Shown: piece after piece, positions 25,387-34,202 of the stretch | How the letters are laid out: each line of letters begins with the position of its first letter | Numbering within the stretch: position 1 is the first letter of the stretch | Assembly: GCA_002840055.1 (NCBI GenBank) | Contig: PGZJ01000009.1 | Coordinates: 1-64,000 of the forward strand | Length of the DNA: 64,000 bases | Source of the DNA: Gammaproteobacteria bacterium HGW-Gammaproteobacteria-11 | GTDB taxonomy: Bacteria; Pseudomonadota; Gammaproteobacteria; Pseudomonadales; Pseudomonadaceae | Direction: 5' to 3' | Notes under the pieces: model-generated | Database searches by the model: none | What the model was told of the DNA's origin: nothing | What the model saw: only the letters and a program-made list of their open reading frames with translations | Position numbers and translations under genes: made by a program

Positions 25387-27261
25387 ATGAACAAATGGAT
25401 TCTGGCCAGCAGTGCAACCGCGTTGTCCATGGCGCTTTCAGCTTGTATTTCCAGCGGTGGCGGTGGTTCTTCCTCCAGCCCCGCGCCGGCACCCCAGCCG
25501 GTCGTCACCCCCGACAGCATTCAACTGAATTTTCTCGGTCGCTACAGCGCCAACGTATTTGAACAGAGTGCGGCTGAAATCCCCGCCTTTGATCCCGTAA
25601 ATAGACAGATCTTTGTGGTCAACGCCCTCGCCGGCGCCGTGGATATTCTGGATGCCAGCGATCTTGCCAATCCCTCTTATGTAAGCACCCTGACCGTTGA
25701 AGAGGTCGCCGCCAATGCGGTGGTCAACAGCATCGCCTATTACAATGGCCTGCTTGCTGTAGCCATTGAGTCTTCGCCGAAAACCGAGCGCGGCTATGCC
25801 GCCATTTACGATGCTGGAACCCTTGAACTGCTGAGCTTTACCGAAGTCGGTGCGCAGCCGGACATGCTCACCTTCAGCCCAGACGGCGAATACCTGCTGG
25901 TCGCCAACGAGGGCGAGCCCAGCGACAATTATCAAGTTGACCCGGAAGGCTCAATCAGTGTTATCCGCTTGAACGGCAGCGCAATTGTCAGCGTCAGAAC
26001 CGCCGGCTTCGGTGCCTTCAACAGCCAGCAGCAAGCTCTGATTGATAGTGGTGTACGTGTTTTTGGTCCGAATGCCAGCGTGGCGCAGGATCTCGAGCCA
26101 GAATACATCACGGTGTCGGCAGACGGTCGCAATGCCTGGGTTTCCCTGCAGGAAAATAATGCCCTGGCCAAGCTGGATGTGGTCAACGCCCGCATCACCG
26201 ACATTCTGCCACTGGGTTACAAGGATCACGGGCTGACCGGCAACGGCATTGCCGCCAGTGATACCGAAAGCACCATCAATATCCGAACCTGGCCTGGCGT
26301 TGTGGGCATGTACCACCCTGACAGCATCAGCAGTTACAGTGTGGATGGACAAACCTACATCGTTACCGCCAACGAGGGCGATGCCCGCGCCTGGGGAGAA
26401 GACAACCAGGCCTATTGGGATGGCGACAGCAGCCAGGGCTTTGTTGAGGAGTTTCGTCTCAAGCACTTGGTTGACGTGCGCGGGCACGCTCGACGCATTG
26501 GTGACGACCGGCCGGCACAACTCGGCGAACTGGCCTTTGGTGGCCTGCTGAACCCCGAGGTATTTGCTTACTGTGGCGCGAGTGCGGGCGAGCCCGGCGA
26601 CTGCCGTGAGGATGATCTGCTCGGCCGTCTGACCGTCAGTTGGGTGGATGGCTATCGCCGTGACGCAGAAGGCAACGCCGTGAAGTTTGATGCCGATGGG
26701 ACAGAAAATGTCGCAGGCGAATGGATCATGTACGACAGGCTGTTTGCCTATGGCGCTCGCTCCTTCTCGATCTGGAACGAAGACGGCGAGCTGATCTGGG
26801 ATTCCGCTGATCAGCTCGAGCAGTTTATTGCCAGCGATGACTGCTTTGCCGGCGCCGCACGCGATATTCCCTGCCGCGACTTCTTCAACTCCAACCACGC
26901 AGCGGGCGACAGCTTCGGTAACCGCAGTGACAACAAGGGGCCTGAGCCAGAGGGCATAACTGTGGGTCAGCTGGGCGAAAAGACCTATGTCTTTGTTGGT
27001 CTTGAGCGTATGGGTGGCATTCTCACCTATGACATCAGCAACCCGGCGGCGCCGTTTTTCGTTGACTACATCAACACCCGCGAAAACTTTGTACTGGATC
27101 CCGAGACCAACCTCGCCACCGTCGGCGACCTGGGTCCGGAAGGTCTGGTCTTTGTTCCGGCAGCCGATTCACCCAATGGCGAGCCCTTGCTGATTGTCGG
27201 AAACGAAGTCAGCGGCACCACCGTGGTCTATCAGATTGACCAACTGACAACTCCGCTCTAA
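25387..27261 (+). CDS. Choice-of-anchor I family lipoprotein (beta-propeller)
   Basis: A 624-residue exported protein. The signal peptide ends in lipobox LSAC, with Cys near residue 20, then a GGGGSSSSPAPAP linker. The remainder consists of beta-propeller-like repeats (PDMLTFSPDGEYLLVANEGEPSDNY; TYIVTANEGDARAWGED; GPEPEGITVGQLGEKTYVFVGLERMGGI). These are the signatures of choice-of-anchor I proteins, related to the alkaline-phosphatase/PhoX-like surface esterase group. It is probably attached to the outer membrane. The substrate is unknown. It is monocistronic, with a strong hairpin after the stop. Confidence 0.85.
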   Translation: MNKWILASSATALSMALSACISSGGGGSSSSPAPAPQPVVTPDSIQLNFLGRYSANVFEQSAAEIPAFDPVNRQIFVVNALAGAVDILDASDLANPSYVSTLTVEEVAANAVVNSIAYYNGLLAVAIESSPKTERGYAAIYDAGTLELLSFTEVGAQPDMLTFSPDGEYLLVANEGEPSDNYQVDPEGSISVIRLNGSAIVSVRTAGFGAFNSQQQALIDSGVRVFGPNASVAQDLEPEYITVSADGRNAWVSLQENNALAKLDVVNARITDILPLGYKDHGLTGNGIAASDTESTINIRTWPGVVGMYHPDSISSYSVDGQTYIVTANEGDARAWGEDNQAYWDGDSSQGFVEEFRLKHLVDVRGHARRIGDDRPAQLGELAFGGLLNPEVFAYCGASAGEPGDCREDDLLGRLTVSWVDGYRRDAEGNAVKFDADGTENVAGEWIMYDRLFAYGARSFSIWNEDGELIWDSADQLEQFIASDDCFAGAARDIPCRDFFNSNHAAGDSFGNRSDNKGPEPEGITVGQLGEKTYVFVGLERMGGILTYDISNPAAPFFVDYINTRENFVLDPETNLATVGDLGPEGLVFVPAADSPNGEPLLIVGNEVSGTTVVYQIDQLTTPL

Positions 27262-27269
27262 GCCTGGCC

Positions 27270-27306
27270 AGGCATTCGGGTGAGCCCCCTGCTCAACCGG
27301 ATGCCT
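27270..27306 (+). terminator. Strong hairpin after the lipoprotein gene
   Basis: 16-base arms (AGGCATTCGGGTGAGC and its near-complement) match at 14 of 16 positions around a five-base loop, nine bases after the stop. There is no T-run, so it may protect the 3' end or need Rho. Confidence 0.5.
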
Positions 27307-27462
27307 GCCAAACTGCGCAAGACCGAGCTTGTCTGACCTGACACAATCGCCTCATTCAGGGCCTGCAATCCGCCCCCCCGCCTGATTAACGTTTAAACCC
27401 TGTCAAAGCCGTTCTACAATGTCTTCAACAGTCAATCATTTCCTCTGATTACGGAATGCCCC

Positions 27463-27750
27463 ATGTCATCTATAAAGACCCTGGCACGATCACTCTTCGC
27501 GCCACTGCTCACGCCATTGGAGCGTGGTGACCAGCCATACCACTACCCACCCAAAGCGCGCCTTATTCTGTGGGTGGTGGGCATATTGTTTCTGGGTCTA
27601 TCGATTGGCTTGGCGGTTTTCTTGCCCGCCGGGACCGATGTTGCCTTTCTGGTGCCCGTCAGCATATTCGGTCTGGTCGGCCTGTTTGCCGTGATCATTG
27701 CCTGGCTCGGCAGCGAGCGGGCTATTGCCAAGGTTTGGGGCAACCGCTGA
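27463..27750 (+). CDS. Small inner-membrane protein, two transmembrane helices
   Basis: A 95-residue protein with two hydrophobic helices, at residues ~32-54 (LILWVVGILFLGLSIGLAVFL) and ~60-83 (VAFLVPVSIFGLVGLFAVIIAW), and basic ends. No family is recognised. It is followed after 16 bp by the flavodoxin-like gene, so they are probably cotranscribed. Confidence 0.6.
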   Translation: MSSIKTLARSLFAPLLTPLERGDQPYHYPPKARLILWVVGILFLGLSIGLAVFLPAGTDVAFLVPVSIFGLVGLFAVIIAWLGSERAIAKVWGNR

Positions 27751-27766
27751 GCCCCGGGAGCTACCA

Positions 27767-28234
27767 ATGAAGCAGAAACAACTGCTACTGGTTGCCCACG
27801 CGCCGTCCGACAACACCCTGGCGCTGGTCGAAGCCGTTCTGCGCGGAGCGCGTCACCCGGATATTGATCAGGTCGAGGTCACCTGGAAAAAACCCCTGGA
27901 GGCGGTTCCGGAGGACGTTCTGGCAGCCGATGCCATCATCCTTGGCACCACGGAAAACCTCGGTTACATGAGCGGCGCCCTGAAGGACTTCTTTGACCGT
28001 TGCTATTACCCGGTGCTTGATCTCAAACAGGGACTCCCCTGTGCCCTGTATATACGCGCAGGTCTGGACGGTACCGGCACCCGCCGGGCAGTCGAGTCGA
28101 TTGTCACAGGGCTGCGCTGGACCTGGGTGCAAGACCCGCTGATTTTCAAGGGCGACTGGCAACCAGCCTTTCTCGAACAGGCCGAAGAGCTCGGCTTGAC
28201 CCTGGCCGCCGGGCTCGAGGCGGGTATTTTCTGA
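27767..28234 (+). CDS. Flavodoxin-fold NAD(P)H-dependent oxidoreductase
   Basis: A 155-residue protein starting at the ATG with CGGGAG seven bases upstream. It has the flavodoxin-like alpha/beta pattern: LLLVAHAPSDNTLALVEAVLRGA for phosphate binding of FMN, DAIILGTTENLGYMSGALKDFFDRCYYP, then a core strand ALYIRAGLDGTGTRRAVESI. The product is likely a small cytoplasmic FMN-dependent reductase. The electron partner is unknown. Confidence 0.75.
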   Translation: MKQKQLLLVAHAPSDNTLALVEAVLRGARHPDIDQVEVTWKKPLEAVPEDVLAADAIILGTTENLGYMSGALKDFFDRCYYPVLDLKQGLPCALYIRAGLDGTGTRRAVESIVTGLRWTWVQDPLIFKGDWQPAFLEQAEELGLTLAAGLEAGIF

Positions 28235-28301
28235 GCACCATTCTCCTGTACAAATGTAACCGAGGCTTCTGGAATGGGGTTCAGCGACATATAATCGACC
28301 C

Positions 28302-28790
28302 ATGGACAAACTCATGGCACGCCTTGAAGAATGCTATCAGTTGGCCGAAACACGCTTCGAGCGGCAGTTTCCGCGGCCCCTGGTCGAGCTTGACCTGCGC
28401 GGTCAACGTGCAGGTGTGGCCTATTTGCAGCGCAATTTACTGCGCTTCAATGCCCAGATGTACCGCGATCACAGCGAAGATTTCCTGCAGCAGACGGTCC
28501 CCCACGAGGCCGCGCACCTGATTGCCCATCACCTGTTCGGGTTAGCTATTCGGCCACATGGTCCGGAATGGCAAAGCATCATGGTCGGGCTGTTCAAGCT
28601 GCCAGCCCAGCGATACCACGATTACCCGGTCAAACGCAGGGGGACCCGCTACCTGTACCGCTGCCAGTGCGCAGACAACATTCCCTTCACACCGCAACGT
28701 CATGCATGGGTGTCACGCGGCAGGCAATATCAGTGCCGCCGCTGTGGTGACCTGCTGCATTTCACCGGACAGCAGGCGATTCTCAACTGA
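28302..28790 (+). CDS. sprT: SprT-family zinc metalloprotease-like protein
   Basis: A 162-residue SprT-like protein. The HExxH zinc site appears as VPHEAAHLIAHHLFG, with a third ligand region RPHGPEWQSIM. A C-terminal zinc-ribbon holds the Cys pairs YRCQC and YQCRRCGD. SprT homologues act on protein-DNA contexts by analogy with eukaryotic Spartan, but the bacterial role is unclear. The length and start agree with Pseudomonas SprT. The ribosome site is weak. Confidence 0.88.
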   Translation: MDKLMARLEECYQLAETRFERQFPRPLVELDLRGQRAGVAYLQRNLLRFNAQMYRDHSEDFLQQTVPHEAAHLIAHHLFGLAIRPHGPEWQSIMVGLFKLPAQRYHDYPVKRRGTRYLYRCQCADNIPFTPQRHAWVSRGRQYQCRRCGDLLHFTGQQAILN

Positions 28791-28796
28791 TACGCT

Positions 28797-29921
28797 TTAC
28801 TCAGCCTGTTCGGTCCTGGCAGCCAGGCCTTCCAGCAACAGGTCGTTGAGGCTCACGGCCTTGTCCAGCCGACCCTGATCGAAGCGTTCGTCAAGGCTGA
28901 ATCCACCCTTGAGCATCTCGCTCAGCATGTCGGTTGCGGCATTGGTCAGTGTCTCTGCGCCACGCAGCGCCTCAAGCAGTCCCTGTGCATACTCACGCAA
29001 GGTGGGATTGACGGCACTGGCTGCAGTAGCTGGTCCGGCGACGCGGCCGTAGGCCTCGCTGACCTGACGGATACTGGTCTGGGTCAGACTCAGGGACATG
29101 GACGCCAATTGATTGCCATCCATATTCAAGGCCATGGCGCGGTCAAAGGCGCCGTCCAGATCACCGGCATAGAACTGTCCGGCCAGCGTCTGTACCTGAC
29201 CCAGCAGGTCTTCCAGCGCCTTGCGTTCAGCGCCGTTCAGATCGCCTTCCAGTTCAATTTGCCACATGCCGACCTGCAATTGGCTGCTGCGGCTGCTCAG
29301 CGATATCTGACTGCCGCCTTCGGAGACGCTGGCGTTGACCTGACTGCTTGACTCGCTGAGGCTGGCCTGGGCAATGCGAATGCGCAAGGTGTCTCCTTCA
29401 CGGGTGCTGACAGAGAGTTCGAAGCTTTCGGCCAAGGCGGTCATCCGGCTTGCACTGGCGCTGAATGCCAGACCCGGGGAACCTTCAGCAGCAGGCAGAT
29501 AGTCCTTGGCCAAACCAGCCATACCGGACTTGATCAGACTGTAACTCTGGTCAATATCCTCGGCTATCTTGCCCGTCAGCACGCCCATGCCATCGAGGAT
29601 TTTACGCGCCTCGGCAAAGCCCTGTTCTATGCCCTTCTGGGCCTGATCAAAGCGCTTTTGCAATTGCGTGACATCGGCACCTTCAGCCCGCTCCCGCTCG
29701 AGTCGACCGCCGATAAAGCCCAACACGGTCTCTGCTACACGTGACGGCGCATAATCTTCGGCCTTGCCGCCCAGACTGCCCTTGTCCAGGCCCAGGCGTT
29801 CGGCAAGCCGGTTGGCCAGAACTTGCTGACTGTCAGGGCTACGGGTGCTGACTGAGGTTGCCGTTTGCCGAATAGCACCAGATTGTGGGGATGAGGAAGA
29901 GAGAGAAGTGGGCTGAGTCAT
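28797..29921 (-). CDS. DUF5610-type protein
   Basis: A 374-residue protein. The start is at the ATG with GAGGA seven bases upstream; the frame extends further but lacks support. The N-terminus is Ser/Thr-rich and low complexity. Residues ~50-150 (LGLDKGSLGGKAEDYAPSRVAETVLGFIGGRLERERAEG) fit the DUF5610 domain of Pseudomonas proteins. The rest is Ser/Gln-rich and then helical. No signal peptide is evident. Function unknown. It is convergent with sprT, leaving a six-base gap. Confidence 0.65.
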   Translation of the reverse strand: MTQPTSLSSSSPQSGAIRQTATSVSTRSPDSQQVLANRLAERLGLDKGSLGGKAEDYAPSRVAETVLGFIGGRLERERAEGADVTQLQKRFDQAQKGIEQGFAEARKILDGMGVLTGKIAEDIDQSYSLIKSGMAGLAKDYLPAAEGSPGLAFSASASRMTALAESFELSVSTREGDTLRIRIAQASLSESSSQVNASVSEGGSQISLSSRSSQLQVGMWQIELEGDLNGAERKALEDLLGQVQTLAGQFYAGDLDGAFDRAMALNMDGNQLASMSLSLTQTSIRQVSEAYGRVAGPATAASAVNPTLREYAQGLLEALRGAETLTNAATDMLSEMLKGGFSLDERFDQGRLDKAVSLNDLLLEGLAARTEQAE

Positions 29922-30013
29922 CACAAGGTCCTCGGGTCGATGTATTGCTATCGGCGAACAGCCGATGAACTGAAGGACCACTGGTCGGATCAACCCCAGA
30001 ACGGCAGCAGCGC

Positions 30014-31180
30014 TCAACCAACCACGCCGGCCGCAGCCAGAGCGTCAATCTCGGCAGTACTCAATCCCAGCTCGGCCAGGATCCGATCGGTATCAGCGCC
30101 CAGCGTCTTGCCACTGTGGCGAGCTGCCGGTAGCCCACTGCCAAAGCGAATCGGGCAGGCCAACTGGGGGATATTATCGACCCGTTGCAACATGCCACGC
30201 GCCTCCAGCAGCGGATGCGCGAGCGCCTCGGGTAAGGTCAGTACGGGCTCGACACAGGCATCCACAGCAGCAAAACGTTCACACCAATGGGCATAATCCT
30301 GCTCGGCGAAGGCCTCCCGCAGACTGTCCTTGAGCGCCTGCCGGTCCGCCGGGCATTGCGACAAGGCTGCGGCAGACAACTCCGGGCAGCCCAGCACCTC
30401 GAACAACAAGGTAGAGAACTGCGGCTCAAGACTGCCGACCGCCATCCAGCGGCCATCGCGTGTTTGATAGACATCATAATGGCTGGCGCCATTCAGCAAC
30501 GTCGACTCAAGCTCGGGCTGCTCGCCAGTGGCCAGGCTCGCCGCCGCCTGCATGGCATTCAGCGTGCGCACGCAGTCGGTCATGCTGATATCGACCTGCT
30601 GCCCCTCGCCGGTCTGGTGACGATGGATCACCGCCGCCAGCAAGCCCGTCACCGCATGCAAGGAACCACCAGCAATGTCGGCCACCTGCATGCCCAGCGG
30701 TGCCGGCCCGGTTGCCTGCCTGCCGCTATAACTGGACAGCCCGGCTAACGCCATGTAATTGATGTCATGCCCGGCGCGGTCCTTGTATGGCCCGGTTTGG
30801 CCGTAACCGGTTACCGAGACATAGATCAGACCCGGATGGCTTTCACGCAGCTGTTCATAGCCCAGACCCAGTCGCGCCATCACGCCCGGACGGAACTGCT
30901 CAATCAGGATGTCGTACTCCCCCAGCAGACGCAGCACTATGTCCTTGGCTTGCGGCTGTTTGAGATCCAGCCCGATCGAATCCTTGTTGCGATTCAGGTA
31001 GGCATGACTGGCCGAGGTGCCGTTTACATGGGGCGGCAACAGCCGCACCAGATCAGGCCGTCCAAGCGGCTCCACGCGCAACACCTGCGCGCCCATATCG
31101 GCCAGCATCAGAGATGCGAAAGGACCTGGTAGCAAGGTTGAGAAGTCAAGAATTTTCAAGCTGGCAAGCGGGCCGGACAT
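30014..31180 (-). CDS. CaiB/BaiF family CoA transferase or racemase
   Basis: A 388-residue family III CoA-transferase fold protein: LKILDFSTLLPGPFASLMLADMGAQVLRVEPLGRPD at the N-terminus, then the catalytic Asp in GHDINYMALAGLSS and the GGSLHAVTGLLAAV segment. Its size and sequence are closest in feel to alpha-methylacyl-CoA racemase-like members, but the substrate cannot be assigned. The ATG with upstream GGGAGC is chosen over a longer frame. It diverges from the sulfurtransferase gene. Confidence 0.85.
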   Translation of the reverse strand: MSGPLASLKILDFSTLLPGPFASLMLADMGAQVLRVEPLGRPDLVRLLPPHVNGTSASHAYLNRNKDSIGLDLKQPQAKDIVLRLLGEYDILIEQFRPGVMARLGLGYEQLRESHPGLIYVSVTGYGQTGPYKDRAGHDINYMALAGLSSYSGRQATGPAPLGMQVADIAGGSLHAVTGLLAAVIHRHQTGEGQQVDISMTDCVRTLNAMQAAASLATGEQPELESTLLNGASHYDVYQTRDGRWMAVGSLEPQFSTLLFEVLGCPELSAAALSQCPADRQALKDSLREAFAEQDYAHWCERFAAVDACVEPVLTLPEALAHPLLEARGMLQRVDNIPQLACPIRFGSGLPAARHSGKTLGADTDRILAELGLSTAEIDALAAAGVVG

Positions 31181-31345
31181 AGCAGCTCCCTGATGTTTGG
31201 TCTGAACGCAACAGGCTTCATGATAGACCGCCTGAGCACACTGCAGCCATGCTGTCCCTGCCATACAACAGGACGCTTTGTCACAGTCGACTCCCTGCGC
31301 CAAGCAGGTACACTGAAACCCACACTTTTTAACGGAGCACGGGTA

Positions 31346-32188
31346 ATGTCCCAGCTTATTTCTGTTGCTGAACTGGCTGAACGTCTGGATGAGCCGGGGC
31401 TGCGCCTGTTTGATGTGCGTTTCTACCTGGATCGTCCAGAGCAGGGCCGACTGGACTTCAACGCCGGACATATATCCGGTGCACGCTATCTGCACCTCAA
31501 CGATGATTTATCCGACCCGATCATTCCCGGCGCCAGCGGACGTCACCCCCTGCCCAACAGTGCGCATTTTCAGGCGTGCCTGCGTCGCAACGGCGTGGAT
31601 TCGGACAGTATGGTCGTCGTCTACGACGAAGGCCCCGGTTTCTTTGCCGCCCGACTCTGGTGGCTGCTGCGCTGGGTTCGGCATGATCAGGTCAGGGTTC
31701 TGAACGGTGGTCTGGCCGCCTGGAAGGCCGCCAAGCTGCCGCTCAGTTCAGAAACACCCAGGCCATTGACCGAAGGTAATATCAGCGTCAGACCCGACCC
31801 CTACAAAGTCATAGATGCCCAGACCATCTTGCGCAGGCTCGATGAGAACAGCATGCAACTGCTCGATGCCCGCGCACCTGAGCGCTTCCGTGGTGCAGTC
31901 GAACCCATTGATCCGATTGCCGGGCATATTCCCGGTGCAGCCAACCTGCCCTGCGCCGCCAATCTCGACGGCAAAGGCCTATGGCTAAGCCCCAAGGCAC
32001 TGAGATTGCGCTTTGCACCCTGGGTCAACAGCAAAAAGACCCTGGTCTGCTATTGCGGTTCCGGGGTAACGGCCTGCCACAGCATTCTCGCCGCAGTGGA
32101 AGCCGGATTGGCTGAGCCAGTGCTGTATGCCGGGTCCTGGAGCGAGTGGATTACCCAGCCCGGCCGACCCGTGGCCACCGGCGAGTAG
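31346..32188 (+). CDS. sseA: 3-mercaptopyruvate/thiosulfate sulfurtransferase (two rhodanese domains)
   Basis: A 280-residue tandem rhodanese: an inactive N-terminal domain (residues ~5-120) and a catalytic one (~150-275). The active-site loop CGSGVTA contains the persulfide-forming Cys and is the loop type seen in 3-mercaptopyruvate sulfurtransferases. It moves sulfur from mercaptopyruvate to thiol acceptors in the cytoplasm. The start is the ATG after AACGGAGCACGGGTA; the longer upstream frame overlaps the divergent promoter. Confidence 0.9.
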   Translation: MSQLISVAELAERLDEPGLRLFDVRFYLDRPEQGRLDFNAGHISGARYLHLNDDLSDPIIPGASGRHPLPNSAHFQACLRRNGVDSDSMVVVYDEGPGFFAARLWWLLRWVRHDQVRVLNGGLAAWKAAKLPLSSETPRPLTEGNISVRPDPYKVIDAQTILRRLDENSMQLLDARAPERFRGAVEPIDPIAGHIPGAANLPCAANLDGKGLWLSPKALRLRFAPWVNSKKTLVCYCGSGVTACHSILAAVEAGLAEPVLYAGSWSEWITQPGRPVATGE

Positions 32189-32197
32189 CCCAACCTG

Positions 32198-33064
32198 TCA
32201 TCCTGATGCGGCGGGTGCTTCACTGGCCCGGCGTACGGCGCTGACATAGGGACGAAGTGAATAGCCGAGCCGCGCTTCAAGGTCATCAGCCCATTGCTCC
32301 ATCGCCTGGCGATCAAGGGGCAGGCGACCTGAGGCCGGCACAAAGAGCAGAATATTGCCCTCCTCCACCGGCACCTGCAGATAATCATCGCCAAACAGCT
32401 CGTTGAGCATGCGCCCGGCGTAGGGATTGCCGGTATTACCGAGCTGCCATTGATTGATGATCAGCACGCCACCAGGGCGCAGGGCTTGTCGGCATTGTTC
32501 AAAGAAGGCGGCTTGCAGTTGCAGGCGGGAAATCCCCCCCTCCATATACAGATCAACAAATAACAGATCACAACTGGCAGGGTTCTCAGCGATGAAGTTC
32601 TGAGCACAACCGATTTTCAATTGCAGGTCAGGTGACTCGCTCAGACCCAGCCAACGCCGGCCCATATCGACAACCGCTGACCTCAGCTCGACAGCGGTGA
32701 CCCGGCCCGGTTTGAAGTGGCGCAACAGACAGTTGGCCAGACTGCCACCACCTAGCCCGAGCAAGGTCGCCTGCGCTGGCAGCGGGCACCAGAAAAGTCC
32801 CAGCAACATGGCCCGGGTATAGTCGTATTCCAGCCAGGCAGGATCTGCGACAAAGCAGCAGCTCTGCTCGGTCTGATCACCAAAGTAGAGAAAGCGATAG
32901 CCCTCTGCTTCGGTTACACGCAGCAGGCCAAAGTCATCTTGCAGTGACGCCAGCAGTGTTTCAGGTGAATTCTCCAAGCCAGGCCTCAGGGCGCGAAACA
33001 GACGCGCATACAGTGTCTTGATCAGTTCATGCGGATAGGTGACAGGCATGCCACAGGGTAACAT
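32198..33064 (-). CDS. Spermidine-synthase-like methyltransferase-fold protein
   Basis: A 288-residue protein of the SpeE-like family. The nucleotide-binding glycine loop is TLLGLGGGSLANCLLRHF, then the acidic VELRSAVVDMGRRWLGL, and the DLLFVDLYMEGG segment. The N-terminal strand domain is short. It may not be a true polyamine enzyme, since many Pseudomonas paralogues of this type are unassigned. A second ATG, five codons in, is an alternative start. It is convergent with sseA. Confidence 0.75.
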   Translation of the reverse strand: MLPCGMPVTYPHELIKTLYARLFRALRPGLENSPETLLASLQDDFGLLRVTEAEGYRFLYFGDQTEQSCCFVADPAWLEYDYTRAMLLGLFWCPLPAQATLLGLGGGSLANCLLRHFKPGRVTAVELRSAVVDMGRRWLGLSESPDLQLKIGCAQNFIAENPASCDLLFVDLYMEGGISRLQLQAAFFEQCRQALRPGGVLIINQWQLGNTGNPYAGRMLNELFGDDYLQVPVEEGNILLFVPASGRLPLDRQAMEQWADDLEARLGYSLRPYVSAVRRASEAPAASG

Positions 33065-33260
33065 TTACTGCACCCGCCCACAGCCCTGTAACGCTCGACT
33101 CTCTGAGCAAATCAGGTTCTGCAAGACAGGGCCTACAAACCCGAAGACCCTGTCACAAAGCCCGAACACCTCTTCATTCTGTATCAACCAATCGCTACAA
33201 AATCACCTGTAATCACCTGTATGGGTGCTTTACCGAACATAAGGCCAGTGCAATCATCAT

Positions 33261-33285
33261 TGAGGCAATTTAGAAGTATGCCTCA
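33261..33285. promoter_or_regulatory. Inverted repeat upstream of the GDSL hydrolase gene
   Basis: TGAGGCA and TGCCTCA are separated by 11 bases, 57 bp before the ATG at 33343. It is a possible operator or the 5' end of a leader hairpin. Confidence 0.35.
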
Positions 33286-33342
33286 CTGATGCAGGCACAC
33301 AAACGCGACCTGGCAAATAATAATGTCAACAGGACCTACTCC

Positions 33343-34017
33343 ATGAAATCGATTTTACGCTTTACCCGACTCAGCCTTACCGCACTGGTACTCTCGGTAT
33401 TTGCCATCGGCTCAGCCCAAGCTATTAACCCGACCCCGTCGCCAACCACTGACACCATGATTATTGGTGACTCGGTATTTGCCCTGTCTGGCGATATTCA
33501 TCGTTACCTGGAGCAGGATCTGAACAAGACCATCGCCACCTATGCGCGCTCGGGTTGCCAAATGATCGGTGGCAACTTTATCTGCAGCCGCCGCAACGCC
33601 ATTCCCCAGCAGTATGCCAATGCTTCCAAGCGTGGCATCAAGACTGTGATCTTCAATGGCGGTGGCAACGATATCCAGCTGAACAGCTGTGCACCCTCCC
33701 TGAGCCGCTGCATGACCCTGCTGAACGACCTGGAAACCGAAATCGGTCGCCTGGTTGCTCAAATGCGCGCTGATGGCATTCAAAACATCATCTTCCTGGG
33801 CTACTACAATGGCACCGGTGATGCTGCCGCATTGCGTGAAATCAATGAATTCAGCATGAACCGCAAGGCCATGACTTACCCGGGCATGAACATCCGTTTT
33901 GTTGATGTACGCAGTGCCTTCAATGGCAACGAAAGCCGCTACCTGCTCAGCGATGGCATTCACCCCACCGCTGCTGGTTCGCGCGTACTGGCCACACTGA
34001 TTCGCCAGGCACTGTAA
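33343..34017 (+). CDS. Exported SGNH/GDSL-type hydrolase
   Basis: A 224-residue protein with a signal peptide (LRFTRLSLTALVLSVFAIGSAQA, cleavage after AQA near residue 27). The SGNH blocks are present: IIGDSVFALSG (nucleophile Ser), NGGGNDIQ (Gly/Asn oxyanion) and SDGIHPTAAG (Asp/His). It is a likely periplasmic or secreted esterase/lipase-type enzyme. Four cysteines (SGCQ, FICS, NSCAP, SRCM) suggest two disulfides. The start has AGGACC upstream; a longer frame lacks a ribosome site. Confidence 0.85.
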   Translation: MKSILRFTRLSLTALVLSVFAIGSAQAINPTPSPTTDTMIIGDSVFALSGDIHRYLEQDLNKTIATYARSGCQMIGGNFICSRRNAIPQQYANASKRGIKTVIFNGGGNDIQLNSCAPSLSRCMTLLNDLETEIGRLVAQMRADGIQNIIFLGYYNGTGDAAALREINEFSMNRKAMTYPGMNIRFVDVRSAFNGNESRYLLSDGIHPTAAGSRVLATLIRQAL

Positions 34018-34023
34018 TATCCC

Positions 34024-34050
34024 GGCCCCGACGCACCCTGCGTCGGGGCC
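34024..34050. terminator. Perfect 12-bp hairpin after the GDSL hydrolase gene
   Basis: GGCCCCGACGCA and TGCGTCGGGGCC with a three-base loop begin seven bases after the stop. There is no T-run. Confidence 0.6.
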
Positions 34051-34202
34051 ATCCAGTCCAGGTTCTACCCTCTCCCAATACCCACTTACCCGTGTACGAC
34101 TGTGGTCGATCAGCGCAACACCTTGTCCCGCAATCCGCCTTGAGCCTGACGCCTGCCTGCAGCCATAATGGCCAGCCTTGATGCCCACCGCAGGCTGCTT
34201 CC